Of a stretch of DNA of 23,486 nt, positions 1 through 6,803 are shown one piece after another. Location of the stretch: contig CAMTVV010000108.1 of assembly GCA_947085305.1 (NCBI GenBank), positions 1-23,486 on the forward strand, given 5' to 3'. Each line of letters starts with the position of its first letter. The first letter of the stretch is position 1. The DNA comes from JAMCQB01 sp947085305 (GTDB lineage Bacteria; Nitrospirota; Thermodesulfovibrionia; Thermodesulfovibrionales; UBA9159). The notes beneath the pieces are model-generated. The model saw nothing but the letters and a program-made list of their open reading frames with translations. It was not told where the DNA came from and did not search any database. A program made the translations under genes and the position numbers.

Positions 1-1
1 A

Positions 2-742
2 AAGACCAGAGGAATACTTGGAGAAATTCAACTAGGCAATATTTTAGAGCAGATATTAACCACCGAACAATATGCAAAGAATGTAGCGACAAAAAAGGGG
101 AGTCGGGAACATGTCGAGTTTGCGATTAAACTCCCGGGCAAAGACGACTACGGAGAAGTTGTTTATTTACCTCTGGATGCCAAATTTCCTCGAGAGCATT
201 ATGATGCGCTCATAGCCGCTTATGAGCATGGAGATCCTGCGGCAGCCGAAGAAGCGGCAAAACTTCTTGAAGGTAATATAAAGAAATTTGCAAAGGATAT
301 AACGGATAAGTATATCGACCCCCCTCATACTACGGATTTTGGAATCATGTTCTTACCCGTAGAAGGACTTTATGCGGAAGTTGTAAGAAGGCCTGGTTTG
401 ATTGAAACCCTGCAAAGAGATTTTAAGATTATCATCACCGGTCCGACAACGTTAGCCGCATTGCTCAACAGTCTTCAGATGGGATTCCGGACATTAGCCG
501 TAGAGAAACGTTCGAGTGAAGTATGGATGTTGCTTGGCGCAGTAAAAACCGAATTCGGCAAATTTGGCGACATCCTTGAAAGGACGCGAAAGAAGTTGGA
601 CGAGGCAAGGAATACGGTTGCAGATGCGGCAAGCAAGTCGCGCACCATTGAAAGGAAATTGAAGAACGTTCAGGAACTGCCTTCACCTGAACCGATTTCA
701 TTATTAGAAGATATCGAAGAGCCGGAAAGTGACGTTACTTAA
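2..742 (+). CDS. rmuC: RmuC family protein, C-terminal part (5' end outside window)
   Basis: The reading frame is open from base 2 to the TAA at 740-742, giving about 246 residues with no start, so the gene begins upstream. The opening residues KTRGILGEIQLGNILEQ match the RmuC core (typically GxWGExxLxxxLE), followed by LPLDAKFP and the FLPVEGLYAEV segment, all hallmarks of the family. RmuC proteins are predicted restriction-endonuclease-like nucleases that limit recombination at inverted repeats; the exact activity is not well established. Their usual N-terminal membrane segment and coiled coil would lie outside the window. The C-terminus is helical, charged and ends in an acidic tail. The next gene begins 28 bp downstream with a strong ribosome binding site. 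Family assignment is confident; the function is known only from the family. Confidence 0.9.
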   Translation, partial: KTRGILGEIQLGNILEQILTTEQYAKNVATKKGSREHVEFAIKLPGKDDYGEVVYLPLDAKFPREHYDALIAAYEHGDPAAAEEAAKLLEGNIKKFAKDITDKYIDPPHTTDFGIMFLPVEGLYAEVVRRPGLIETLQRDFKIIITGPTTLAALLNSLQMGFRTLAVEKRSSEVWMLLGAVKTEFGKFGDILERTRKKLDEARNTVADAASKSRTIERKLKNVQELPSPEPISLLEDIEEPESDVT

Positions 743-770
743 TCTAAACCAAGTAAAGGAGGACGACGAC

Positions 771-1052
771 ATGTCAGAGAAAATGAGTCATGAGGAGTTT
801 GTTAAAAAGGCCATTGTGAGCCTGAGGAAGGAAGGGTACAAGGGGATCCACTCTGTGTATTCCGGATTTAACGAGGCATTTAAGAAATACTTTACCGGCG
901 AAAACCCGGTTGAAGTGACCAACCGTCTGGCCCAGGAAGGGAAGATCGTCATACGGCCGGTAAAAGGAGGAGTGATGTTCTACCTGCCGGAGGATGCGCC
1001 GTCACCGAAAAGTTCGGCCGATGAGGCGCTGAAGAAGATGGGGATTGAATAA
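771..1052 (+). CDS. small conserved protein of unknown function (93 aa), winged-helix-like
   Basis: The start at ATG 771 is chosen because AAAGGAGG lies at 755-762. A longer reading from 729 would overlap rmuC and lacks such a site. The protein is soluble and basic to neutral. Its N-terminal helix is followed by KGIHSVYSGFNEAFKKYF and then TNRLAQEGKIVIRPVKGGVMFYL, which reads like a helix-turn-helix with a beta wing. This resembles small winged-helix proteins, but no family name is recognised with certainty. The stop TAA overlaps the ATG of the following O-methyltransferase by one base (TAATG), so the two are probably translationally coupled. DNA or RNA binding would be inference from the fold impression only. 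Confidence 0.75.
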   Translation: MSEKMSHEEFVKKAIVSLRKEGYKGIHSVYSGFNEAFKKYFTGENPVEVTNRLAQEGKIVIRPVKGGVMFYLPEDAPSPKSSADEALKKMGIE

Positions 1053-2014
1053 TGCCCGGGATGCTTGATGAAGCAAAGGAACTGAGGAGATTATGGAGCG
1101 GTTTCTGGTCATCACGCGTAATATTGACCGCAAATAACTACAGGGTCTTTGAATATCTGAAAACCCCAAAAACTGCGAAGGATCTGGCCGGTATTCTCAG
1201 GACCGACAGGAGGGCAACGGAGATACTCCTGGATGCATTGACCGGGCTCGGCCTCTTAAGAAAAGCCGCATCGCGCTATAAGAACACAGGGATATCCAAT
1301 CGTTTTCTGACCGGCGAGAGCCCTTATTACCAGGGCGATATCCTGCGGCACGCCGATGTCCTATGGAAGAACTGGTCCGGCCTTGACGAGGTGGTAAGAA
1401 CAGGGAAACCCCATCATGCAGAGCATGACCACGCCTCTTTCATTAAGGGGATGCACAACCTTGCGGTGCTCAAGGCCGGGAAGGTTATCAAAACTGTGGG
1501 ATTGCGCGGAGTGAAAAAAGCGCTGGATTTGGGCGGAGGTCCAGGCACCTACGCAATGGAAATGGCCGGAAAGGGAGTTTCGGTGACCCTCTTTGACAGG
1601 CCGGAGACCGTTGAGCTATCCAGGTCGGTCATCAAAAAGGCCGGGGTTAAAAGCATAGGCTTTCTTCAGGGAGATTTTCTTTACGATGACATAGGCAAGG
1701 GCTATGACCTCGTCTTCATCAGTCAGGTGCTCCATTCCTGTTCCGAGAGGGAGAGTCTGCAGGTCATCGAAAAATCCAGGGATGCCCTGAATCCACACGG
1801 CAGGATCGTGGTTCAGGAATTTTATCTCCGGGAAAACAGGGCGTCCCCTGTCCAGAGCGCGCTGTTTTCTATAAATATGCTTGTGAATACGCCGGCCGGA
1901 AGGTGCTATTCACCGTCAGAAATCAAGAGGTGGCTTTCGAAAGCCGGACTCCGGGATATCAGGGAAGCGATGATGGATGATGCAGTACTGGTTTTCGGGA
2001 AGAAAGAAGCTTAG
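1052..2014 (+). CDS. SAM-dependent O-methyltransferase, family 2 (ASMT/plant-type)
   Basis: This 320-residue protein has the two-domain build of the methyltransf_2 family. An N-terminal winged-helix dimerisation domain (about 15-100, with KTAKDLAGILRTDRRATEIL and the GLL turn) is followed by a Rossmann SAM-binding domain whose motif I is LDLGGGPGT at 158-166. Downstream, LFDRPETVE fits the acidic SAM-ribose loop and DLVFISQVLHS the motif with the catalytic histidine region. Related enzymes methylate hydroxyl groups on small aromatic or quinone-like molecules; the substrate here cannot be named. It starts in the stop codon of the preceding small gene and ends 5 bp before nadD, so it sits in a compact operon. 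Catalytic detail is inferred. Confidence 0.85.
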   Translation: MPGMLDEAKELRRLWSGFWSSRVILTANNYRVFEYLKTPKTAKDLAGILRTDRRATEILLDALTGLGLLRKAASRYKNTGISNRFLTGESPYYQGDILRHADVLWKNWSGLDEVVRTGKPHHAEHDHASFIKGMHNLAVLKAGKVIKTVGLRGVKKALDLGGGPGTYAMEMAGKGVSVTLFDRPETVELSRSVIKKAGVKSIGFLQGDFLYDDIGKGYDLVFISQVLHSCSERESLQVIEKSRDALNPHGRIVVQEFYLRENRASPVQSALFSINMLVNTPAGRCYSPSEIKRWLSKAGLRDIREAMMDDAVLVFGKKEA

Positions 2015-2019
2015 CTGCT

Positions 2020-2673
2020 ATGGGCGACGGTAAGATCGGCATACTGGGCGGGACATTTAATCCAGTGCACTACGGGCACCTCAGGGTCTCCGAGGAAGTG
2101 AGGGAACGTATGGGCCTGGAAAAGATACTCTTTATCCCCTCGGGAAATCCTCCGCTGAAGGACCTGGAACTGGCTGCAGCAGAATACCGCTACGAGATGA
2201 CCAGACTGGCTATTGAGTCGAATCCGTTCTTCGAAATCTCGGATATCGAGTGCAAAAAGACCGGGAAGTCCTACACGGTGGATACACTGATTGAGCTGAG
2301 GGAGATGCATCCGGGAAAGAAGCCCTATTTTATTCTGGGGATCGATGCATTTCTCGAGATTCCCCTATGGTATCACCAGGAAAAGCTCCTTGAACTCACA
2401 AATTTTGTGGTGGTCTCACGGCCTGGCTTTGGCTTCACGCGGCTTTCTTCCCGGGTAGCCCTGGATGCAGAGGCATTTTCGGCCCTGGAAAGCGGTAATC
2501 TCGAGGTATACAGGACCGTCCTTGAGAATGGAGGAGAGGTCTTTCTTATGAACGTCACCCCCCTGGATATCTCGGCGACTGCCATAAGAAAGCTCGTGAA
2601 ACAGGGGATGAGCATAAAATACCTGTTGCCAGAGAGTGTGGAATCCTTTATAATTTCTCATAAGCTGTATTAA
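2020..2673 (+). CDS. nadD: nicotinate-nucleotide adenylyltransferase
   Basis: NadD joins ATP and nicotinate mononucleotide to give deamido-NAD, a step in NAD synthesis. The 217-residue length is typical. The nucleotidyltransferase motif GGTFNPVHYGHL is at residues 10-21 and the second signature ISATAIR is at 184-190. YRYEMTRLAIESNPFFEISDIE and SYTVDTLIELRE are also classic NadD segments. The gene follows the O-methyltransferase by 5 bp and has no obvious Shine-Dalgarno sequence, so coupled translation is likely. It precedes rsfS, a very common nadD-rsfS arrangement in bacteria, which supports both calls. Confidence 0.97.
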   Translation: MGDGKIGILGGTFNPVHYGHLRVSEEVRERMGLEKILFIPSGNPPLKDLELAAAEYRYEMTRLAIESNPFFEISDIECKKTGKSYTVDTLIELREMHPGKKPYFILGIDAFLEIPLWYHQEKLLELTNFVVVSRPGFGFTRLSSRVALDAEAFSALESGNLEVYRTVLENGGEVFLMNVTPLDISATAIRKLVKQGMSIKYLLPESVESFIISHKLY

Positions 2674-2691
2674 GGAAGGGAGTGATTACCT

Positions 2692-3096
2692 TTAGAAGCT
2701 AAGAAGAAGGCCCTGGAAGCAGCACAGTCAGCATTAGCAAAGAAAGCGAAAAACACCCTTGTCCTTGAACTGAAGGGAGTGGCCGCCTTTACGGATTATT
2801 TTGTTATCTGCTCCGGTGAAAGCACAACCCAGGTGAAAGCAATCACAGAACATATCGAGTCGGAATTCATGAAACATGCGCTGAAACCGTTATCCATTGA
2901 GGGACTGCGCTATGCCCACTGGGTGCTCATGGATTATGGCGACGTCATCGTCCATATATTCGAAGACGAGACAAGGGCCTACTATGAGCTGGAGAAACTA
3001 TGGCTGGATGCCCCGAGAATTGATGTTGACGAGGCTGGACGCACGCATCACCCGGAGGATCTACAGGCTTCCAGGGACGAAAGGTATTCATCCTGA
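2692..3096 (+). CDS. rsfS: ribosomal silencing factor RsfS (start unclear, possible frameshift)
   Basis: RsfS binds ribosomal protein L14 and blocks subunit joining when nutrients are scarce. TDYFVICSGESTTQVKAI, LRYAHWVLMDYGDVIVHIF and YYELEKLW are diagnostic. The family normally has 25-30 residues before TDYF, and these are present in frame (LEAKKKALEAAQSALAKKAK), but no ATG, GTG or TTG precedes them. The first standard in-frame start is GTG 2779, inside the conserved domain. A GTG at 2682 with AAGGAAGG just upstream would read MITLEAKKKA if one T were missing from TTT 2691-2693. I therefore place the coding region from about 2692 and suspect a one-base sequence error or mutation. The stop overlaps the next ATG at 3096. 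Confidence 0.88.
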   Translation, partial: LEAKKKALEAAQSALAKKAKNTLVLELKGVAAFTDYFVICSGESTTQVKAITEHIESEFMKHALKPLSIEGLRYAHWVLMDYGDVIVHIFEDETRAYYELEKLWLDAPRIDVDEAGRTHHPEDLQASRDERYSS

Positions 3097-4409
3097 TGGG
3101 TAAGTTCGCGCTTTTATTGTTTGTATTATTGCTTCTGGCCCTCGGTTATTTCGCCGTCCTGAACAAAGAGACCATCACGTTCACTGTCGCCCCGAAGACA
3201 GCGTACGAGATGCCGAAAATAGCCCTTATCCTGTTGTCTTTTGCTGTTGGGATGGCGGTAATGCTCGTCTATTTTTTCATCAGGGACACCAAACGGTTCA
3301 TTGACAACAGGCAGTATCAGCGCAGGCAGAAACGGGATATGCATATCCAGGAGCTCTATTCAAGGGCCCTGAACGCCATGCTTGCCGACAATGAAGACGA
3401 AGCCGGGTCCGCCCTCGAGAGCATACTGCAGGAAGAACCGTCACACATGGATGCTCTCTTGAGACTGGGCGACATCGCCGCAGGGGACGAAGACTATCAA
3501 AAAGCCTTGAGTTACTATAAGAGGGCAAAGGATCTACAGCCTCAGAATATTGAGGTGCTCTTTTCCCTTGAGAGGATACTGGAAAAGACCGGACGTGGAG
3601 CTGAGTCAATCATGTATCTCGACGAGATTCTCAGGCTGGACCCGGACAACCTCACTGCCCTTTACCGGAAACGGTCACTCCTTGAGAAAAGCGAAAAATG
3701 GGACGATATCGTCTCTATCCAGAGGACCGTTATAAAATGCGAGCACAATGAGAAGGACCGACAGAGGGAGCAGAAGAATCTCATAGGATACAAGTACGAA
3801 CAGGGCAGATACAGCCTCGAGACCGCCTCGCTGGAAAAGGCAAAAAAAGCCTTTACGACGATACTCCGGTTAGAAAAAAACTTTGTGCCGGCATATCTTG
3901 GTCTTGCCGAGGCAATGCTCAGGGAAGGGGAATCCGAGAATGCCGTCGCCCTCCTCCAAAAGGGGTTTGAACAGACCTCCTCCACCATAATCCTTGCCAG
4001 GATGGAGGATCTTCTCATTAATCTCGGCGAACCCGGGAGACTCATAACCCTTTACCGGAACAGTACGCTGAAAGAACCCCGGAACCAGACTCTTCGCTTC
4101 TTTATGGGGAAACTCTTTTACCGGCTCGAGATGCTGGATGATGCATACGACACCCTCATTACAGTGGACGCCGGCAGCGCCCCATATCCTGAGCTGCATC
4201 AGCTTCTGGGGAACATCTATCTGAGGCGTCATCAGTGCGAGAAGGCTGTTGAAGAGTTTAAGAAGGTGATCGACGTCAAGAAACCTTTCAGGCTTCCTTA
4301 TTGCTGTCAGAGCTGCGGTTATTCCTCGGAAGACTGGTCGGGAAGATGCCCCAATTGCCGGGAGTGGGACACCTATCAGTTTAATCTCTATGGGGTCTGC
4401 GAGGCCTGA
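3096..4409 (+). CDS. lapB: LapA-LapB fusion: membrane-anchored TPR protein with rubredoxin-type C-terminus
   Basis: LapB (YciM) is an inner-membrane TPR protein that helps control lipopolysaccharide synthesis through FtsH and LpxC in Enterobacteria. This 437-residue protein starts with two membrane segments (about 4-20 and 41-62) linked by a short loop with ETITFTVAP, the layout of the separate small protein LapA (DUF1049). The TPR repeats run from about 90 to 395. The C-terminal metal knuckle has CxxC pairs C404-C407 and C418-C421, as in LapB. The enterobacterial LapA and LapB are separate neighbouring genes, so this looks like a fusion. It overlaps the rsfS stop by one base. The LPS role is inferred from the family. 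Confidence in the architecture is high. Confidence 0.88.
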   Translation: MGKFALLLFVLLLLALGYFAVLNKETITFTVAPKTAYEMPKIALILLSFAVGMAVMLVYFFIRDTKRFIDNRQYQRRQKRDMHIQELYSRALNAMLADNEDEAGSALESILQEEPSHMDALLRLGDIAAGDEDYQKALSYYKRAKDLQPQNIEVLFSLERILEKTGRGAESIMYLDEILRLDPDNLTALYRKRSLLEKSEKWDDIVSIQRTVIKCEHNEKDRQREQKNLIGYKYEQGRYSLETASLEKAKKAFTTILRLEKNFVPAYLGLAEAMLREGESENAVALLQKGFEQTSSTIILARMEDLLINLGEPGRLITLYRNSTLKEPRNQTLRFFMGKLFYRLEMLDDAYDTLITVDAGSAPYPELHQLLGNIYLRRHQCEKAVEEFKKVIDVKKPFRLPYCCQSCGYSSEDWSGRCPNCREWDTYQFNLYGVCEA

Positions 4410-4429
4410 AGGGCCTGCGGGTGAGCGCG

Positions 4430-5077
4430 ATGAGCGAAGAGTGCAAAGAGCGCCGAAGACAGGATAAGGTTGTTCTGGATACCAGTCTTTTTGTCAACCC
4501 CGATGTCCGCACAAGCCTTGGGAACACACCCACAGAAGCCCTGGAGACCTTCCTGTTTCTGGCGGCGCAGATACATATCCTCGAATTTTATATGCCTCCG
4601 TCCATTTTTGAGGAACTTCTCCATTTTGTGGAAAAGGACAGGATCCCCGGGGACCTCCTCGTGATCCTGCATCAGAAGCCGCCCAAAAGGCATGAACTCA
4701 AAGTGCCTGCCTTCCTCCTCTATGAGCTGATAGAAGACATGAGGGAGAGGGTAAACAAGGGGTTGCGGATTGCAGAGAAGACATTAAGAAGCGCAGAGAA
4801 GAAAAGGCCTGATGAGCTCATCCAGGAGCTGAGAAGGAAATACAGGGAGGCGTTGAGGGAGGGGATCATTGACAGTAAAGAGGATGTGGACCTTCTCCTC
4901 CTCGCCATGGAACTGGACGCCCTTCTGATATCCGCTGACCAGGGGTTGATTCACTGGGCTGAAAAGCTCGGGATTAAATGGCTCTTTCCCGATAAATTCA
5001 AGGACTACTTGATGGGAGCAATAAAAAGAACAAAACTGCTCTCGGAAAAGGAGCCGGTTCAGTCTTTCCCTTTATAA
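4430..5077 (+). CDS. HARP-type protein-only RNase P (RNA ligase partner / PIN domain family)
   Basis: This is a homologue of the Aquifex aeolicus protein RNase P (Aq_880), also annotated as RNA ligase partner protein. The family removes 5' leaders from pre-tRNA without an RNA subunit. Visible signatures are VVLDTSLFVNP at the start, KGLRIAEKTLR, the arginine-rich helix RRKYREALREGIIDSKEDVD, and LLISADQGL. Acidic metal-site residues D17, D148, D152 and D170 keep the spacing of the Aquifex residues D7, D138, D142 and D160. The inserted helical domain with ERVNKGLRIAE is present. Start ATG 4430 is preferred over in-frame GTG 4421; the ribosome binding site is weak for both. The gene lies 20 bp after lapB. 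Whether it is the cell's main RNase P cannot be told, because rnpA and rnpB are not visible here. Confidence 0.9.
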   Translation: MSEECKERRRQDKVVLDTSLFVNPDVRTSLGNTPTEALETFLFLAAQIHILEFYMPPSIFEELLHFVEKDRIPGDLLVILHQKPPKRHELKVPAFLLYELIEDMRERVNKGLRIAEKTLRSAEKKRPDELIQELRRKYREALREGIIDSKEDVDLLLLAMELDALLISADQGLIHWAEKLGIKWLFPDKFKDYLMGAIKRTKLLSEKEPVQSFPL

Positions 5078-5119
5078 CTCTGCGCCTCTCCCCGATTAAT
5101 TCCATTAAGCGTTTAAATT

Positions 5120-5192
5120 GTCATTCCTGCAAGCGGAGCGCGCCAGGAATCCTTCTGAAAACAAAGAAAGATTCCGGACAAGCCGGAATGAC
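5120..5192. repeat. palindromic dispersed repeat, copy A
   Basis: This element has terminal inverted repeats GTCATTCC (5120-5127) and GGAATGAC (5185-5192), with inner GGAATC and GATTCC facing each other across an A-rich centre. It shares the same ends and the central AGGAATCCTTCT-like block with a second copy at 10147-10228. It lies between the HARP gene and the dnaJ promoter. It looks like a REP/MITE-type non-coding element and can fold as two hairpins or one long one, so it might also end transcription of the upstream operon. Confidence 0.8.
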
Positions 5193-5253
5193 AAAGTGTC
5201 ATCTTGACTGCAAAGTGGAATAAGAATTGCATAGTCTACTTCGACTAAACATG

Positions 5254-5274
5254 CTTGACAAACATAGACTCAAC
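5254..5274 (+). promoter_or_regulatory. HAIR-like operator for HspR over the dnaJ promoter
   Basis: The sequence reads CTTGACA, seven bases, then ACTCAAC. The published HAIR consensus is CTTGAGT-N7-ACTCAAG, so 11 of 14 specified positions match and the 7-bp spacer is exact. It covers the -35 box of the promoter in front of dnaJ-hspR-clpB, and the HspR gene is in that operon. This supports negative autoregulation; binding itself is inferred. Confidence 0.65.
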
Positions 5275-5283
5275 ATATATTAT
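5255..5283 (+). promoter_or_regulatory. sigma-70 type promoter of dnaJ-hspR-clpB
   Basis: TTGACA at 5255-5260 is a perfect -35 box, and TATTAT at 5278-5283 is a close -10 box, with a 17-bp spacer. Transcription would begin near 5290, about 15 bp before the dnaJ start. A short GAGGG at 5292-5296 may serve as ribosome binding site. The -35 box lies inside the HAIR-like site, which fits repression by HspR. Confidence 0.75.
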
Positions 5284-5305
5284 ATGAATGTGAGGGCTTA
5301 AAGAG

Positions 5306-6394
5306 ATGCCGGCAACAGTGAACGATTATTACGAAATGCTGGGCGTGCCGAAGGATGCCTCCCAGGATGACCTTAAGAAGGCCTACAGGAAACTTGCGCG
5401 AAAATACCACCCTGACCTGAATCCCGGCGACAAGACATCCGAGCAGAAATTCAAGGAGATAAACGAGGCGTACACAATACTCAGCGACCCGAAGAAACGG
5501 GAGGAGTATGACCGCTTCGGCAGGGCGCCCTTTGAAGCCGGCGGACCGTGGTATGAAGACGTCAAGACACCGAGGTACGAGGACATATTCGAATTCGGGA
5601 TGGGTGATATCTTCGGCAACATTTTCAACAGGGCAGCCGGCGCCGGGGCACATCATGCAAAGGGCGCAGATACTCTCGCCGGCGTTACTGTCTCCCTTGA
5701 GGAAGCCTTCACGGGAACTCATAGGACACTCACGGTCAAGCGGGAAGCTGATTGTCAGACGTGCCGCGGAAGCGGCGCCGAATCATCAGAGACCTGCCAC
5801 AGGTGCAAAGGAAGCGGCATGTTCCAGTCCTCACGGGGATTTTTCAGGATGCAGCAGACCTGCCCTGAGTGCAGCGGAACCGGCAGGAAGATTACGAAGG
5901 CATGCAAAGCCTGCGGAGGCAGGGGCAATGTTATTTCTGCTGATCCGGTCAAGGTGAAGATACCTGCCGGAGTGGGCAACGGTTCAAGAGTGAAGGTGAA
6001 GGGCATGGGAAATGCCGGAGAAAGGGGCGGCCCTCCCGGCGACCTTTACATAGAAATAACCGTAAGGCCTCACCCCGTTTTCAGGAGGGAAGGGGATGAC
6101 CTCTCTATAGAAGTGCCACTTACCTTTGGCGAGGCTGCCCTTGGCGCAAAGATAGAGGTGCCGACCATGGACGGAGTTACGATGATGACTATCCCTCCGG
6201 GAACCCAGGGAGGGCAGAAGTTTAAGCTCACCGGCAAGGGGTTTCCGTCGCTGAAGACAGGGGTGAGAGGGAATCTGTATGTGAATATCAAGATAGCGGT
6301 TCCAAAGGATTTGAGCAGCAGGGCAAAAGAGGCGTTAAAGGAGATAGAGGCTTCATACAGGGAAAATCCGCGAAAGGGGTTGTTTAATAAATGA
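5306..6394 (+). CDS. dnaJ: DnaJ-type co-chaperone (J domain, four zinc motifs)
   Basis: DnaJ proteins deliver unfolded clients to DnaK and stimulate its ATPase. The J domain covers residues 6-72, with the HPD tripeptide at 35-37. Four CxxCxGxG motifs (CQTCRGSG, CHRCKGSG, CPECSGTG, CKACGGRG) run from C150 to about 207, followed by the beta-rich client-binding domains with PAGVGNGSRVKVKGMG and GDLYIEI. The 362-residue length is slightly below a typical DnaJ, and the glycine/phenylalanine linker is short and poor in repeats. It could be a second DnaJ or CbpA-like paralogue with a zinc domain. Its stop overlaps hspR (ATGA), and it leads the operon with the HspR gene and clpB, so a heat-shock role is well supported. 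Confidence 0.93.
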   Translation: MPATVNDYYEMLGVPKDASQDDLKKAYRKLARKYHPDLNPGDKTSEQKFKEINEAYTILSDPKKREEYDRFGRAPFEAGGPWYEDVKTPRYEDIFEFGMGDIFGNIFNRAAGAGAHHAKGADTLAGVTVSLEEAFTGTHRTLTVKREADCQTCRGSGAESSETCHRCKGSGMFQSSRGFFRMQQTCPECSGTGRKITKACKACGGRGNVISADPVKVKIPAGVGNGSRVKVKGMGNAGERGGPPGDLYIEITVRPHPVFRREGDDLSIEVPLTFGEAALGAKIEVPTMDGVTMMTIPPGTQGGQKFKLTGKGFPSLKTGVRGNLYVNIKIAVPKDLSSRAKEALKEIEASYRENPRKGLFNK

Positions 6395-6741
6395 CGGGCC
6401 CGAAGGATAAAAAGCAGCCGTTATTCATGATCAGCGTAGTGTCGCGGATGCTCGGGGTACATCCCCAGACCCTCAGATTGTATGAAAGGGAGGGGCTGGT
6501 CACGCCCCAGCGGACTAAAAGGGCGAGGTTATATTCCGAGGAAGACGTCGAGAAACTCGCTATGATCCTCAGGCTCACGAGGGAGATGGGGGTGAACAGG
6601 GCAGGGGTCGAGGTAATACTCAGGCTGAGACACAGGCTGGAGGTTCTTCAGAAGGAGATGGACGAAATGATGCAGTTTCTGGAGGAGGATCTCAGGAGTG
6701 ATTTTATGAAGCGGATGAGAAAATTGTTTTTTGAGGAATAA
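6391..6741 (+). CDS. hspR: HspR, MerR-family heat-shock repressor
   Basis: HspR represses chaperone genes by binding HAIR inverted repeats and is released on heat stress. The 116-residue protein has a MerR helix-turn-helix near its N-terminus: MISVVSRMLGVHPQTLRLYE, then REGLVTPQRT and RLYSEEDVEKL. MISVVSRMLGVHPQTLR is a strong HspR fingerprint. A helical dimerisation coiled coil follows (about 75-116). It starts in the dnaJ stop codon, so the two are translationally coupled, and clpB follows after 62 bp. The HAIR-like site before dnaJ (5254-5274) makes this an autoregulated operon. The arrangement resembles dnaKJ-hspR and clpB regulation known in Actinobacteria and some other phyla. Confidence 0.93.
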   Translation: MTGPKDKKQPLFMISVVSRMLGVHPQTLRLYEREGLVTPQRTKRARLYSEEDVEKLAMILRLTREMGVNRAGVEVILRLRHRLEVLQKEMDEMMQFLEEDLRSDFMKRMRKLFFEE

Positions 6742-6803
6742 AAAGTGGTGGTGAAACCCACATGTTTTCGGAGCAAAAGGCATCCTAAAACGAGGAGGAA
6801 ATT

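Noticed and set aside
6742..6803. Hairpin GTGG...CCAC between hspR and clpB as terminator or second HAIR site
   Set aside because: The stem is only about four pairs, without a T tract and without CTTGAGT-type half-sites.
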